From Eopsaltria australis (lineage: Eukaryota; Chordata; Aves; Passeriformes; Petroicidae): a stretch of DNA of 64,000 nucleotides. Of the stretch, positions 12,935-26,900 are shown piece after piece; position 1 is the first letter of the stretch; every line of letters begins with the position of its first letter. The position numbers were made by a program, and so were the translations under genes. The DNA lies in contig JAVTVJ010000033.1 of the NCBI GenBank assembly GCA_034509425.1, positions 7,189,001 through 7,253,000 on the forward strand. The letters are read 5' to 3'. The notes under the pieces were generated by a model. That model was not told the origin of the DNA. It did not search any database and saw nothing but the letters and a program-made list of their open reading frames with translations.

Positions 12935-15900
12935 CTAGGAAATACATTTAAAGAATGATTTTTAAGAGTCTCATTACATGTTAAGATGTATAACAAAATT
13001 ATAGTGTGATTAATTTCAGATTCTCTCAGAGGCATTTTTGTTTCATTTAATTACGTCAAAAGGACACTATTACCCTTATTTGAGAAAGGGCTAAAATTAA
13101 GAACTATATTTTATTTTACCACTACTACAGCATTGCAGTAAATCAGAATAATATATTTTGTGTTTTATTTTATTCTGAATCTGGTTAAAAGACTGGGATT
13201 TAAAGAAACTGCAGACCTCCTGGTGCCAGGCTTGTCCAGAAGGAATAAAAGAGGAATACCATTTCCCTGTTCCAAAAGGATATATTGAGATAAGTTCATT
13301 AAGGTGACTGAGTGATAGATTAAAGTGATATACATTTCCATCACACGGGTTGAAGATATTTATTACACAATTTGTGCAGCTCCTCTATGGTCAACTACCC
13401 ATGATTCTTTCCTATATCCCAGTAAGCTTGAAGATTTTTATTTATAGCCTGGTTTCTGAAACAGATTTTACTCAGCTATCTGCTCACATGTTCATCTGCC
13501 TGTCTCTTCATAATGACTTCTAAATTGCATTTCATTTGAATTTGGAAGAGGAGCAGAAGCTTCTATGGTACTCAATTTCCACACATTTTTTGAAACTTAC
13601 ATGACTGGGTAAGGGAGAAGGAATCAAACTACATGCCAAGGAACAGAAAAGCAGAAAACCTCAACTCTTCACTACTTAATTTGACAACATCACAATAACT
13701 AAATAACATGCACCAAGTCTTAAATTAATCATTGTAGATACTGTCCCTGCTTGGTAAAATATAGGGGACTAGAGTCAGTCTAGATTGATGCATTAAAAAA
13801 AAAATCTGCAACAGGCAGGAGCAGTCTCATTGTTCAAAACTTATTTGTAGAGAAATAGTTCTTGCCTGAAAAAAAAAGACAAGGAAATTTTTAAAAGGAG
13901 AAAACATTCATCTCCTTTGATACCTTTTTTTAAAAGAAATTTACACCTTAGAAAATTGCTAAAATAGAGAAATGTCTATACCTGTTGAAACAACAACAAT
14001 AAAAAAGAAAATTCCTAACGTGTAGTCTGAATTTAGTGAATTTAAAGAATGTATGTAGTAGAATTCACATAGCTTATCAAGACTAAATAGGGACACCCAA
14101 TGCCTCAGCTTTCAGTTGCATCCTGAGCACACTATGTATTATTTCTAGACTCTGAATGCTGAGTATTTTCTTAAAACTAAGTCATATGCAAGGTGTCAAA
14201 CTGGGCAGTGTTGACAAAAATGTGAACCATCTACTTCTAAATATGGTTTCCATTAAATTTTGAATAATGCTACATACAAATTAATAAACTCAGAAAATAA
14301 AATACTAAAGAGATCATTAAATTTACAGAGCATTTCTGTCACAGACTTTCTATTCCTCCCACAACAAAACAACATTTATGTATCAGTACAGCTTAGTAGC
14401 TGCTTTAGACTTCATTCATAATCTCCTAGGGAGTCTCAAAAATCTATAAACTGTCAAGTGCTGGACTTGGCATTTGAATGCCTGATTTGAGTGAACTCTA
14501 CAGAAAATCAAAATGTACTAAAAATGTCCTTATTTACTCCATATCTAAGGTGTTTGAAAGATTCATATTTTTTTCAGCAGAGACTGGAAGAAATTATGCA
14601 CATTAAATTGGTTCCACACCTGCTTGTTTCAGCTAACACAGGAAGACCCACTGTTTTCTGTTTTGCTAAAACCACTCAACTTTGATCAAACCATTTCTTT
14701 CTTCAATATGCCATCACCAATATAAAGATGCACAAATGAATGTGCTTCCTTTGCTTCTATAGAACCATGAAATATCTACTCAAAATGGGAACTGCAGAAG
14801 ACTCTGATGCACAACAGAATGATCCTATTTTTCAATTTTTATACATTTAAATGTATTTAGAAAAAAATTCATGCCATTTTGGTGGAGGAAGGGATGTTAT
14901 ATATCCCATATGTGGGGTATGACACACCCCCTTTCACAGTCACTTTTAATTGAGTTAGCTACAATGCAATCTCATACAAAGAATATTTAAGTATCTTGCA
15001 CTTGCATGATGTTATGCGTTGTGCAGCTCCTGTTCAGAGAAAAAAAAAAATAAAGACTTGGGAAAGTCATTTCCCAAGGAAAGGCAAGAAACTCATCAAC
15101 ATTCACTTTTAATCAAAGTTCTATAAAGGGTTTTATGCTTTGATGGCATCAAATCTCAGTTTTTCTACCTCTCTCCCTTCACAGAACTCAACCTCTGCAA
15201 CCCGCTGTATTGAGATCTAGATATCCAACACCAAGCTACTGATATGGCAGAGCTGAGCTGATGTTGAATATAGGTACTGTAACAGACAAAATACATTTTT
15301 TTTCAGGAAAAAAATCATAATTCGAATTTCTTAGTTTTATTAACTGGAGCCATTGTTTTCTCTAAAGCATTAATAGCCCACAAAATTTCAGTGGAAGCAT
15401 GTTTACTGGTGAAGATACTGTATCTTTTAGCAATTCTTTGATCTCTATATGCTACAAAACCATCAGGCACCTCACAGTTGGTTTCTGAGCTGTGATGCTG
15501 CCCTCAATAAAAAGACATCAGCAAATTACACCTGAGGTGTTAGAACCATCAAAAGTAGTCTGATTATACCACGCTAAAAATGTGGGTATTAGTCTACCTA
15601 TGTAGAATCATATGGAGCTGCAGAAGTTAAAAGACCCAGCATTGTCTGCCCAGTTGTATCATTTGGCAAGGTCATAAGGAAACTACAATCAATGCAACAT
15701 GTTTCAGGAACAGTGAAAATGCATTTATCAAAGACAGACTAATTTGATTAGCAAATCTGACTGAAATCTTCAACACGTGACCAATTTTAAGGACGCAATT
15801 ACTTCTTTGTAACATTAAGCACAGGCTTGAACTCTTTGTTCAATCAAAGCAATAGACAGGCCGTTTGGAAAGGCAGCAAAGAGGAAAACTGAAGACTTGC

Positions 15901-18182
15901 TCTGAACAGCAGGTCTGCAAAGTCTTAGGAAGTCATATGGTTCACCTGCTTCTAATCCTTTAAGCCATTAGATCATAAATATTTCTATTTACTTCTACTT
16001 CCTTGCACCTTTGTTAATTGCAGGATTTCACCATGAAAGCAGAAATACACTTAAAAGCCATGTACTACATTAGAAGTAATTGACTTCTTTGGAATGTTTC
16101 CATCACGAATTCAAGCCTTTATGATACTGTAATTCACTTTAGGTGACACATTTATCAGAGTAGTATCAGAGAGGAAATACTACTTGCATAAATAGAATTA
16201 AAGAACTTTAAGAAAACAACCAGAAAGGTCTGCTTTTGTTAAGATATTTTAAGGTATAACTGAATCTGGAAAATCTTGATGATAAAAAGAAAAGGATAAT
16301 GTTTTACTCAGTACAGAAACTCCTTTTGGTTTCTCAGCATAATTTGTCCTTATGTTAAGCATAATTTTAAAAATTAGCATTCCAGATCCAACATATTCAT
16401 AGGAAGGAGAACTATATTCTAACATCTACAAAAGATTGACTGCAGAGCTATTATAGAGCCAGATTTCCCCTCAGTTACTCCACTGCAATCCTACTGAAGA
16501 CAAGAAGGGTATGTAGACAGGGAAAAAAGAAAAAAACCCATGATTATGGAGTCTTTATTGTGCATAAATCATACCATGATTACACAAAAAAAAAAAAGAA
16601 AGAAAAATAACTTCACTACCATATGCCAGATATATTCTGAAGGCTAGCAAGCCCATTTTTGATTCAAATTGAACTTTAATCAGAAAGGTATGGAAATAAC
16701 TGCATATTATATTGAAGCTGAAACTTTTCTAAATAATTATGAATCAACAAACTTTTTCAGACAATTATTCACTGAATAATGCACAAAGGATATGAATTTC
16801 AAGAGTAAAAAATGTCACTGTAAATATGAAATTCTGATTGAGAAATTTGCATTTTGTTTGTGCTAGAACATGTGGCCATTTCTATTTCAGAAAAGAATAC
16901 CATTACTTTCCATTTAGAGACAGCATTTCCTTTAACTATAGTATATGGAAGAACAATGTGAATATTAACAAGATGTGCCTTCCAAATAAATGCCCCAACT
17001 TTGCCTTGATCTCAATGAAAACTTGAGAAATTTGGCAGTTTGCCTAAAGACTTCAGCACATTCAGGAGATCAAGCCTTAGGTATCATGAGACTCTTGGGC
17101 TCCTGACAGGGAATGATGTTCATCTGGGAATGAAATAGTTCTCCAATTCTACAAATGCTTTGACACTTCAGAGTATTTCCACATTTTGCTCTGGGATAAA
17201 ACAAGGACAATGTGAAGTTTTAGTTTGTAGGGAATGATTGAAAGAACGAGAAAGATACATCCCAGACACTACACTGATGATTAAGTCATTGGCTTTTGGC
17301 CAAATCAAGCCAAATGGGGGTCTGAGTCCAAAGCACCATATTTTATTATTGTCATGCTGTTTCCTCACTCCTTTATATTTTTTTACTTGCGTCTCATTTT
17401 GACCAGAAGTCAATCCTGAACCTAAAGGAAACAAAAAAAATATCCCCCCTCCAACACAGTGAAGTACACATGAAGATCATCTCACCTATCCCTGAAATAG
17501 GAATACTTTTATAATGTAGGATCCGACACTTTCCAGCCTTATTTTTGGCCATAGGCTGATTTGATGTTGATGAGGAAATAAAAATTGTAGTTGTCCTTAC
17601 TATGTGAAAATCTCTAAAACTCAACATTAGCTGTTCTTTCAAAAATATATATCCTCCTTAATTTTGGAAAGAAAAGAAGAATGCATTATACTAATGAATG
17701 GAAGAAATTTGGAAATTGCAAAATAGCTACTACACTGATAAGAAATGAGTAAAATCTCCACAGTTCATATAGATAAAATAATTTACATTCAGCAAACACA
17801 AAAACTAGTCAAGTTCAGTTTCACATCCTGCATAACAAGCAAGCATGAACATTTAAAGCATGAACACACACATTTATAAAATCTGACTGGAAACCAGACT
17901 TTGAAGAGATAAGGTGCAAGTTTTTTCATTAGAAGGTGCTTATTTTCTGTAATTGAAAGGAAAACATCTAATCATCTAACTTACAATACTTTTACTTCTA
18001 TTACATATACTAATAGGCCATATAGTAAGTAAAGGGCAATGTTTCTCATACTAACCGTACGAGAAGGAAAATCTAGAGTTTCTTGACTCTAGAGGAATAA
18101 TGTTCTAGCACCGACATTTAAAAAAATATCAATTGTATAATATAATAAACACAAAACATAAAAAGTATTTTAATTAAATTAC
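12935..18182 (-). other. NBEA: NBEA intron between linker exon and first BEACH exon
   Basis: This 5,248-nt intron has a clean donor (CCAG|GTAATT) and acceptor (TTTCCTAG). It is AT-rich throughout, with small poly-A runs, for example near 15040 and 16586. I see no conserved-looking block, RNA gene or recognisable transposon in it. Confidence 0.8.
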
Positions 18183-18285
18183 CTGGCTTGTGGCAAACCA
18201 TAGCTGGTTCCTACTCCAACACGTGGTAAGCTGTACACAACTTTTTTCACTGTTGCTTGGTCAGGAAAATTAAACATAACAGAAG
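18183..18285 (-). CDS. NBEA: Neurobeachin internal exon (PH-like domain end and linker)
   Basis: This 103-nt exon lies 872 nt downstream of the previous one in the transcript. It translates as (T)[19 protein letters not shown] and then [14 protein letters not shown]. It covers the last helix of the PH-like domain and the linker toward BEACH. The acceptor reads CTTTCTTCATTTAG, with a CTGAT-like branch sequence about 25 nt upstream, and the donor is CCAG|GTAATT. The exon begins by completing the Thr codon split from the preceding exon and ends two bases into an Arg codon, finished by the next exon. The spelling [20 protein letters not shown] favours NBEA over LRBA. The exon has no stop and no frame disruption. 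Confidence 0.93.
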
Positions 18286-19157
18286 CTAAATGAAGAAAGG
18301 AAAATATGTATCAGTAAAACATTTGCAGAAGTCTGTTTTTTCACCTGCATATATTTTTAAAATGCTCTGTTTTTTATTTGGGGAGAGAAGTCAGTTCCAC
18401 TTTAATCCTCCCGGGGATCTACAGAAATTCCTGACATTATTCGCACCTATGTATAATTAGCTGGTTAACATTTTGGCATTAACTCTCCCATTTTGCAGAA
18501 GATTTGAGTGTTGCTTACTTGAAGAACAACACTTTACCATTAACCCATATAATCTCTTATCAATCTGAGAAGCTGTTCAGTAGTTGGCATGGCATTTGCT
18601 CTTCTAACTAGTGCCTTAAAACACTCAGGAACAAGGAATTGTTTCACTCCCTCTCCAACTGAAATCAAAACTTACATCAGAGCTCCTGAGTGTAAAAGAC
18701 CACTTATACATCTCACCAGCCACTGAACTGGGATTCAGAGCAGCACATACAGAAAACTGAGTGGCTCTATCTATTGATATGCTACTTTTTAACTTTAATT
18801 CATTTTATAATAAGAAAAGGTAATATCCTTTTATATGTTTCACTAAAATATTTACAGACAACTGAGAAGGGTGAGACTATAGAAAAAGCAAATTTCCTAT
18901 CCAACATTTGAAGAGTTTACCAATTGCAATGACCTGGTTCTGTAAATAAGTCTCACTGCTGCACAAAAAGCAGTGAGATTGATTTATGTGATTGATTTTA
19001 ATACAATTTGCACTGAATACATACATGGATAAGCATTATAGAACAGATGCAAGCACTTTATCAAAGGAAGTACAGAGTTTTAATTTTAAGATTAATAAAT
19101 AAAACACAAAATAACCACTAGCACAATTTTATGCAACAAATATAAAGTATGACCTAC
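18286..19157 (-). other. NBEA: Short NBEA intron (872 nt)
   Basis: This is the smallest intron in the window, between the PH-like-domain exon and the linker exon. The donor is AGAA|GTAGGT and the acceptor TTCATTTAG. It contains a perfect 10-bp inverted repeat at 18951-18978, listed separately. Nothing else was recognised. Confidence 0.85.
18951..18978. repeat. Perfect 10-bp inverted repeat (stem-loop)
   Basis: TCTCACTGCT and its exact reverse complement AGCAGTGAGA are separated by 8 nt, giving a possible hairpin in the 872-nt NBEA intron. The stem is too short for a microRNA precursor. A chance origin is possible in this much sequence. Confidence 0.7.
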
Positions 19158-19275
19158 TTCTATTTGCCATAAACACTTCCAAAGCTGTGTTCTGGAGAAG
19201 ATAACGTCTTGAAAAAACAGCTCGAATCTCGCTGAACATCCATTTTCCATGAAGGCCTTCGGTATAGGCAAGGAC
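19158..19275 (-). CDS. NBEA: Neurobeachin internal exon (PH-like domain, C-terminal part)
   Basis: This is the first of four NBEA exons in transcript order. The 118-nt exon translates as [16 protein letters not shown]..., continuing through [19 protein letters not shown], the C-terminal half of the PH-like domain that packs against the BEACH domain in this family. The acceptor is a pyrimidine-rich tract ending TTTAAAG and the donor is AGAA|GTAGGT. The exon starts on a codon boundary and ends one base into a codon, which the next exon completes as Thr (R-T-S-V-M-F-N-F). Neurobeachin is a cytosolic BEACH-family scaffold in neuronal membrane-protein trafficking. The [13 protein letters not shown] residues fit NBEA rather than LRBA, which I recall as WLFTEIRSIFSRR. 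It is an internal exon with no start codon. The preceding exon, expected to end near ...FKKIDPK, was not found in the window. Confidence 0.93.
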
Positions 19276-22128
19276 CTTTAAAGAAAGTCAAGGTGACAGT
19301 TGCTTGCAGGAATTTTATGATAAAATGTTGTATAAGAACAGAGGAAATTTTACCCATCAATTAAGTTAATTGTGTCTCTTTAACACTTAAAAACTGTGAC
19401 TTAAAATGAACTTGAGTGTTTTTAAGAAATGCAAAAAGAGAAGTACCTGCTGTTAGAATAATATCAGTAATTACTGTAACCTGATACTCCTAAGATATAT
19501 TTCTCATGCATCACATCAAATTAAGTTCCTCAAAAACACCAAAAACCCAAACTCTGCAACAAGTAGAGGGAAACAGACACACTTGCAATTATGCTTAGCT
19601 GTATCATCTTCCAACAGTGTGCATGACACACTTGTCAGTTATGTATCAGATACCAGATTTACTTCTGAGGCTTGTGCAAACTACAACCAAAATAATACAA
19701 TGTGCTATTCACACCCGCTTCAGGGTCATAAATTACAAGTCCTCCCATTCCATTAATAAATAGAAAAATTAGCAAAACCAGTATGTTACAGTAATAATTT
19801 TTCTGAAGTTAGATACATCAAATATCCCAAACCATGGACAAAATTTAACAATTTGTAATTTTGCATTTTAAAATAAAATAGTTTAAAAGTAGCATTGATT
19901 TTCCTGATTTAAATTTTCTCAATTGAGTGTATTAATATAAGACTAGATATTAGTATCAAATAATATTTTTCACTTTTCCTTCAGCGTTCTGAGTGTTCCA
20001 GAAATAGACAAAAAAGACACAGTTTAATTAGATGCCATTTTTATTAACTTGTCTCATCTGTGTCATGCACTGTAGAACAGTCTTTTTCCAATTCTTTTCA
20101 TCAGCTGGCAGGCTCCCTTCAGCCTTGCACCTCTGCTCAGGTAGACTCTGCCATGGCACTCCCAGGAGAAGTCAGTTGTTTGGAATGGGGATCCTCACCA
20201 CATCCATTTGTATTTCCCAGGCTCTGTAGACTGTGCCTTTACCTAGGCTGCAGCCACTGAGAGAATTGTAGCCTCAGTGAAACAAAGAAATGTAGTGACC
20301 ACCTTTGCTAAAGGGAATTCAAAAAAAAGGTTTCAGACCAAAGAGACTGCATTTCTCTGTTCTCCACTAGGTACACAAAAACTGTCATACACCAGCTTGC
20401 AGTGCTTTACTCACTCGTCTGAGGGCTTTACTTTCTGTAATCATGACCTCCCCCAGCTTCTGAACAGGAAAATGTTAGGGAGACCATATGCTGCTGCTGT
20501 CAGTGATCCTTCATGCTTGCGGAATTGGAAATTGTATTTCTTCAATCTTTTCACTGATGCGGCTTCAAGTTAGTAACACCATATATGAAAAAGCTAATTT
20601 AAGTTCGTGCACTTGGTGTACAACCTTTTTCTCATAACCATGATGAGTCTATTTCGGAGAGGATGATAACAACAGCAACAATACAAAAGTGCTTCAGCAC
20701 ACTTGGAAAAGCATTCAAATGTTAGTTCTGTCCTTGACAGAAACCGGTCAGAGGAACGCAGTGTTCCCGCTGTACTGTTTACATGAGAATACGTTACAGA
20801 CAGAACTCAGACCAACATTGTGGCCGATGACACCGTGTCGTTCATCTCAGCTTTCCCCGCTTGTTAAACACAGCTTGGAAGAAGGGAAGGAGCTTGATTC
20901 TTTGGAGGTCACCCAGACACATGCGAGAGCCTGTGCACTCCCTCCATTCAGTCACAGGTCAGCTGTGGAATGCTACCTCATATGCTAAATTCTTACAGTG
21001 GTTAAATATCTGCACCTTATTTTTACTTTGAACTCTGATAGATCTTGTGACATCTTTGTCTATGGGCTTTCTAGTATCAGGTAACTTTTCCTTGTGTTGG
21101 TAATTACAGACTGGATCCAGTTACCGCTTAGCCTTCTCTTTGATAAGCTAAATAAACCAAATTTTCCTTGGTTTTCTTTCATTGAGATCAGATGCTAGGA
21201 TACAGCTGGTATCATGCATGTGAAATTCAGGTGGATAAGAACAGTGACTGTGAAGATTTAAGCACTCTCCTTCTTTGAATGTATTCTGCTGCTATCTGAT
21301 ACACAACTTTTGTAAATACACAGGTTTTTAAAATAAAAAGAGAAAAATCTGAGGAAACTACTCACATTTAAAAACTTAAAATATGAGAACAGTCTCTCAG
21401 AGGGAAGAGTTTGAAATGTATATAGCTGTAACCAGATCTACAGCAGCCAACAAATTCGCCAAAGAATTAGCTCCTTGACAAAGCATCACACTTCAGGAAA
21501 CCACTTTTTATATCAAAAATGTTTCCAGCTATTCTTTTGTAAAGAGAAATGTTTACTATTAACTATATTCTATATATTAACATATTAGAGGATTCACAAT
21601 AATACTTTTATGATGTATTGATATATACCACAGCTTAGTTATTATAGATCAACACTAACAGCACATTGTACACCAATCGTACACTGGTTGCCTTTTACTT
21701 CCTGCTCTTTTTAAATTAAGTATAAAGCAATTGCAACTACACAGAGGTACATTGAACCCACTATGAAATGAATGACGTATGATAGCACCACAATAAAACA
21801 GTAGAGTGGAAGAGGAAATCAGAGGAAAGAAAGGAGTCTATAATTCAATTAATGTTCTCAATTACACTCTTCTTAACTGTCTATTAGTCCTACAAATATC
21901 AGATTATCATGACATTACCAAATTATCTGAATTATTTCAGTATTTCTGTTGTAACATTTTCCTGTCCAAAGTATACAAATCATTTTTGCCATCCTCCATA
22001 ACATTCATCTTACACCATTTTCATGTGATACATTAAACCTCCCATTGTTAGATATCTACAATTTATAGCAGGTACTATTGACATTATTGCAGGATTCTTA
22101 TTGCTGTTAAAAAGCTAAATAAAAGTAA

Positions 22129-22167
22129 TTTTATTTTTCTGAATTTGAGTTTTATTTTTCTGAATTT
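22129..22167. repeat. Local tandem duplication, 21-nt period
   Basis: The 18-mer TTTTATTTTTCTGAATTT occurs at 22129-22146 and again, identical, at 22150-22167, separated by GAG. It is a recent small duplication in AT-rich intron. Confidence 0.85.
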
Positions 22168-23654
22168 AAAAGGTTTTTACACCCTTTTTTTTTTCTTCAG
22201 GAATGATTTTTAGCATTTCACTTTCTCATAGGACATGAAGGAAGCCCTGGCTATTTTACATTTTTTTACAGACTGTATGTATTGTATCTTTCATTATTCA
22301 TAAAAACATGAAAATAACCACTTCATTATGCTAATACACTGAAATCATGTTACTAAGTTATCTGAAGGCAAAATTTCCATGTGTTCCAGCACTTTGTTGT
22401 TTATACTTAAAGTCAGTACTCCTTATTTTGATAGTTTTATGAGTTTTTCTCCTAAAAACATTTGTGAAGACTTCCTGTGTAGGAATGTTTTAATAGTTGA
22501 AAAATCATGACTAAGCCCAGAATTCTAGATACATCTCAGATATGCTGTTTTTATTTAAAAAAAACCAACCAGCCAATATCTACATTTGACCTAAGCACAC
22601 TTTTCAATTTTATTATCAGCTGCAGCTGTTTGGTTTAAAACTCATTTCTTCTTGTAAAACCCTTTCACTTAGGAATATGTGTATGTTTTAAAGATACCAA
22701 TTTGCTAGAATTCACTGCAGCAAGATGAAGCTCCCACCTAACAAGGGAATAAGAAGTCTCTAAAACTCTAGATTCTGTAATATGGAAAAACATCTATTGG
22801 TGACACTTATTTGAATTATGTTAGTAAAGCAGCATGGGATGCAGATGGAGAGCTCTAGAGAAAAGAAGTAGAACCATTACTGAAGTACTGTCCTACTTGG
22901 ATCAGATATGAAGGTCCTATTTTTAAAATTTTATTTCTGATGTGATCAAGATTTTTTTTTTCTTTTCAATTAAGAGTCAATGCATTTTTAATCATAAACC
23001 TTCTTCAGCAGTTATTCAATTATTGATAATGAATTGCTAATTAACAGCTGGAATTTTGCACTAAGCAGAAGACCAGAAATACTAGTGTCCATTTTGCTAA
23101 AATCCCTGATAGATTATCCCCGCAGAAGGAACACTTAAGTACCAAGACTCATTTTTGCTGCTTTATACTATTTTTTGGTATCTCATAGCACCAGACACAG
23201 CATGCAAAAGGATATTCTGGCCCTTTTCTTTTGATTATTGTTTCTGAAATTGAAGTGCTCACAAAATCAGGTGCTATAAAGAAATCAAGGAAAACAGCCT
23301 GTAGAATCCTATCTATTCTCAGTCATTAACTTTTTGGTAAGAATGATAACTTTTGCAGTCTATTGCAAAGATTTTTTACATATTTACTTTTTTTTAAATA
23401 GCTCCTTGGGGTAATTCATTAATGTTTACATTTGTGAATTGAATCCACTGTTTTCAGTGGAAGTTCATAATTTGTCTTTTGAAACCACATTTCTAATTCA
23501 GGATATTTTAATTCTAACCTGATTTCTCAATGAAAGTGTCAATTGATATTTGCACATTTTTCAAGCTTTGTTTAAAACTAGTGCAAAATGCATGTATCCA
23601 GTAATATGTAATATATTTGTTGATCTTTTTGTGGGTTTGTTTGATGAATGGTGA

Positions 23655-23940
23655 AAAAAAAGGTGAAAAAGCTTTTCCTAATATGTAATCTGAATTTCCC
23701 CTGTCTCAGCTTAAGAACTTTTACTCTGGTCCTCTCACTGTAGGCATGGTAGAAGAGACCGGCCCCCACCTCACTACACCCTCTTTTCAGGGAGCTGTAG
23801 AGAGCAATGATGTCCCCCCTGAGCCTCCTTTTCTCCAGGCTAAACATCCCCAGCTCCCTCAGCTGTTTCCCATAGGAAATGTTCTCTAGTCCTTTCACAA
23901 GCCCTGCTCCCCTTCGCTGAACACGCTCCATGGAGGAGAA
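23655..23940 (-). mobile_element. CR1-type LINE fragment (end of reverse-transcriptase ORF)
   Basis: On the minus strand an open frame contains SMERVQRRGAGLVKGLENIS, then LRELGMFSLEKRRLRGDII, and later KLRQGKFRLHIRKSFF. The order ERVQRRA...L-LFSLEKRRLRGDLI...FHLNIRKNFF is characteristic of the C-terminal end of the CR1 LINE ORF2 protein in birds and reptiles. The fragment is truncated at both ends and carries no reverse-transcriptase catalytic core, so it is an inactive relic, although this stretch has no internal stop. It lies in the sense orientation of NBEA. CR1 presence supports a sauropsid genome. Confidence 0.85.
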
Positions 23941-26900
23941 AACATGGAGGACTTCACAGAAAAAAATCACAGTGTGTAGTTATTTCATCAGAGTGCCACC
24001 TACAGCCAGCCACAGAATTGTGGTTCTGCACCAGGTCCAGACATAAAATAGACATTTAGAAAATAGTTTGGCATCACTGCATGCTCTTTGAGGTTAGAAA
24101 CGCATGAAATTGATTACTGAAAATCATTCTGTCCTGTCAGGGATTTGGATTTCCCTTTTTCAAGAGGTGTCTAGCATTGCAATTTGCTGCAAGGAAAATG
24201 TGAAATTCTGAATGCAGGTCCTCATGGATTAAGAAAAATGGCTCCTAGGAACACACAGCAAACTTTCTTCTCCAGAACAATCTAAAAACACAGAGTTCAC
24301 TGTAAGTACATGGCAGACTTCATGATTGCTTCATGTACTCCAAATACAGATTGAGATGACAGACATTGATGGCATAGAATCGCACTCCTAGGGTTTAGGA
24401 AATACCATATTGAGTAAGCATTTTATAATTTCAAAATGTTTGATGAAGTACTGAGTATGATCAACTTTTAGATTTAGCAGGGAAAATACGTACACACTAT
24501 AACAGGGGATATATCATGTCAAGATAGAATAGTGTAAAAAGAAGTTATATGTAATAAGAAAATTCAAAATCAGTTAAGTTCAAATAATGAAGCGCCTTGT
24601 ATTTTGCTTTTCTAAAATGGGAAACAGAATGTAAATAGACAGAAAGGACAATTCAAACTAATTTAATGTCCTAGTGTTGCATTGACTTCTTACTAATTTT
24701 TTATACATTTAGGTGACTTTAAGAACATCTTCCTGGCCTCAGTTCCCATAATCATATTAAATACTTCCAAAATCTCACCAAAATACTGTTATAATTTTTT
24801 CTTTGCACATTTTGATCTAGTAAAATGTTCTCACTTTCCCTCTATATTAGTCTCTTTTTCTCTTCTTTATAACATGCTTCTGTGTAAAATGTTTCTTTAT
24901 TTGTAAGCCTTAAAAGCTTTCTTCCAAGTAGCTCTTGTAATGTTATGCTCTGCAGGATGAGCTGAGTATTATGTGCCATTATAATTTCTCAATTCACATC
25001 AGTTTTAAAAATCTTTTTTAGGACTTTTTTTAAAATAAATACTGGCACTCCTGTTTCATTTTTCTCCTCCTCTTCAGGGATCTAAAATATGCAGATATTA
25101 TTTTTGTGGTTTTGGACTTTATTTCCTTGCCAAATATTCTCAGCTTATACTTCTACTTCCAATGTTTTTTTAAGCTTTCAAGAGGCCCCTTGTCTTGAAA
25201 CATGAGGTTCTGTTCATCCAAACCTTTTCTAAATTTGATTTCTCTAGTCAGCATACCCGCTTCGTTATCCATTAAAACAATGCCCACTCAGCTTAAAGCA
25301 ACAGATGCTCTTATTCCCACGCTCATTTACAGTCATCTGAAAAATTATTTGAAGTTGGTCCACTTGAAGGCCATTTTCCTCTTTCCATTGGCAAAATGGT
25401 TTTCCATGTTATGATTTTGGGCTTTAGGCAAGGAATGGAAAGGATATTGGGATTTTTTGAGAAGTTGTTGCAGCAAAGTAATTAGAGTGAAAAATAAACC
25501 CCTGCTCCAATATTTTATGTATTCTACATGGACCATTTCCAACACTGCATTTGTGAAACACCGGTGCATAGTTTTAAATATAAGGATAAGTGCAAACAAA
25601 ACTCTCAATAATAATTATTTTATCATTAAATTTAATCTCTGTACTTTTGCACAGTTTCCTTTCTATGAAACACACAAACAGATTGCCAATTTAGGCAAAA
25701 AAATCCTCCAGAAATGCAAGCAATAGACTGACATTCTTGGGATGAACAGCATCAGGAAGAGGTAGCAGCTTTAGACAGTATCACCTTAGGAAAGGTAGGC
25801 AGAGGCCTTTTCTAGGCTCTACTTTCTAACATAATCAGCAATTACTGTTTTAAGCAGAGGCTCCACTGATTTAAGGATTTTAAAACCAACAATATAGCTG
25901 ATGGTGCTGGCTGGGGCAACAGCACATGTGGAGAAACAGAAGGCAAATATATTCTAGTGCCACAGAAAGCCATATTAGAGCACAGACCAATTCAAAACAG
26001 AGAGGTTGAAGAAACAAATAATGGAGCAAAATCCAAAGTAAAAAAATACTATTAGTTCTGGTAGCCACAGGACTGAATCAGATTGTGTCGGTTACCTCAC
26101 AAAGTTTAAAATGATTTTTTGTTGACTTTGGCAACAATGAGATGTCAGACTCAAATCTAGCGAGAAATGTTAACAGAACTATGTTTCCATTCTCACTCTA
26201 CACCTCGTGCTCAGAGATCAATCCAAAGTGGGGAGTGGTGATCTCCGACTCAAATTGCTCTGAGTAATTCTTCCCCAGCAGTGAAATGCAATAAAATTAT
26301 TTCAATTAGAACTGCACAAATTACAGTTTAGTGGGCATACGAAAAAGGACATAAAATTGATACGATCTGAGCAAAATCAGACTTTTTTTTTTAAGGAATA
26401 ATAAAAATTGCGAGCTTCTTTTTCTCTCAACTGGTTCATTCTCCTCAACAAAAGTAAGATAGCTGAAAGAAAGGACTTTTAATATTTACAAATTCAGGGA
26501 GTGCACAGTGTTAGGAAATGCTTGTAAGTTGAAACCAAAGCAGGATATTTATTCAATAAATAGTTCTTTGACAAAAAAAGGAGCTTTATTGAACTTGTAT
26601 TATTGGTGGATTTCACAGAACTGTGAGAGTTTTAGCTGAGAAAAGTTGCAGCAGAGCAAAAAACCATAGAACTAGTTTGAAGATTAAAGAATGTATGGTA
26701 TCCCTAAGTATGTGATGTGTTCTTTTCCAAGAATAAAGCCATCAGAAAATTCTCTGGGTGTTTTGTTGCGCTGGTTTTTTCCCAGAACTTGAATATATTT
26801 ATTGAAAAGTGCAATGCAATAAAAGTGAGTGCATGAATACTCAAAGGTACCATATCACAAATTCTTAACCTTCTAATAACTGAAGGCATTATAACTGGTC

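Noticed and set aside
12745..13035. 96-codon minus-strand ORF covering the BEACH-start exon
   Set aside because: Only the part at 12819-12934 is real coding sequence. The rest is intron read-through on either side of good splice sites, and the methionine is not a start.
19160..19360. Minus-strand ORF over the PH-like exon
   Set aside because: It reads the exon in the wrong frame. The correct frame gives [12 protein letters not shown] and joins in phase to the next exon.
23578..23970. Intact protein-coding gene of 130 codons
   Set aside because: The open frame matches the end of CR1 LINE ORF2 and lacks the upstream catalytic region, so it is a repeat fragment and not a host gene.
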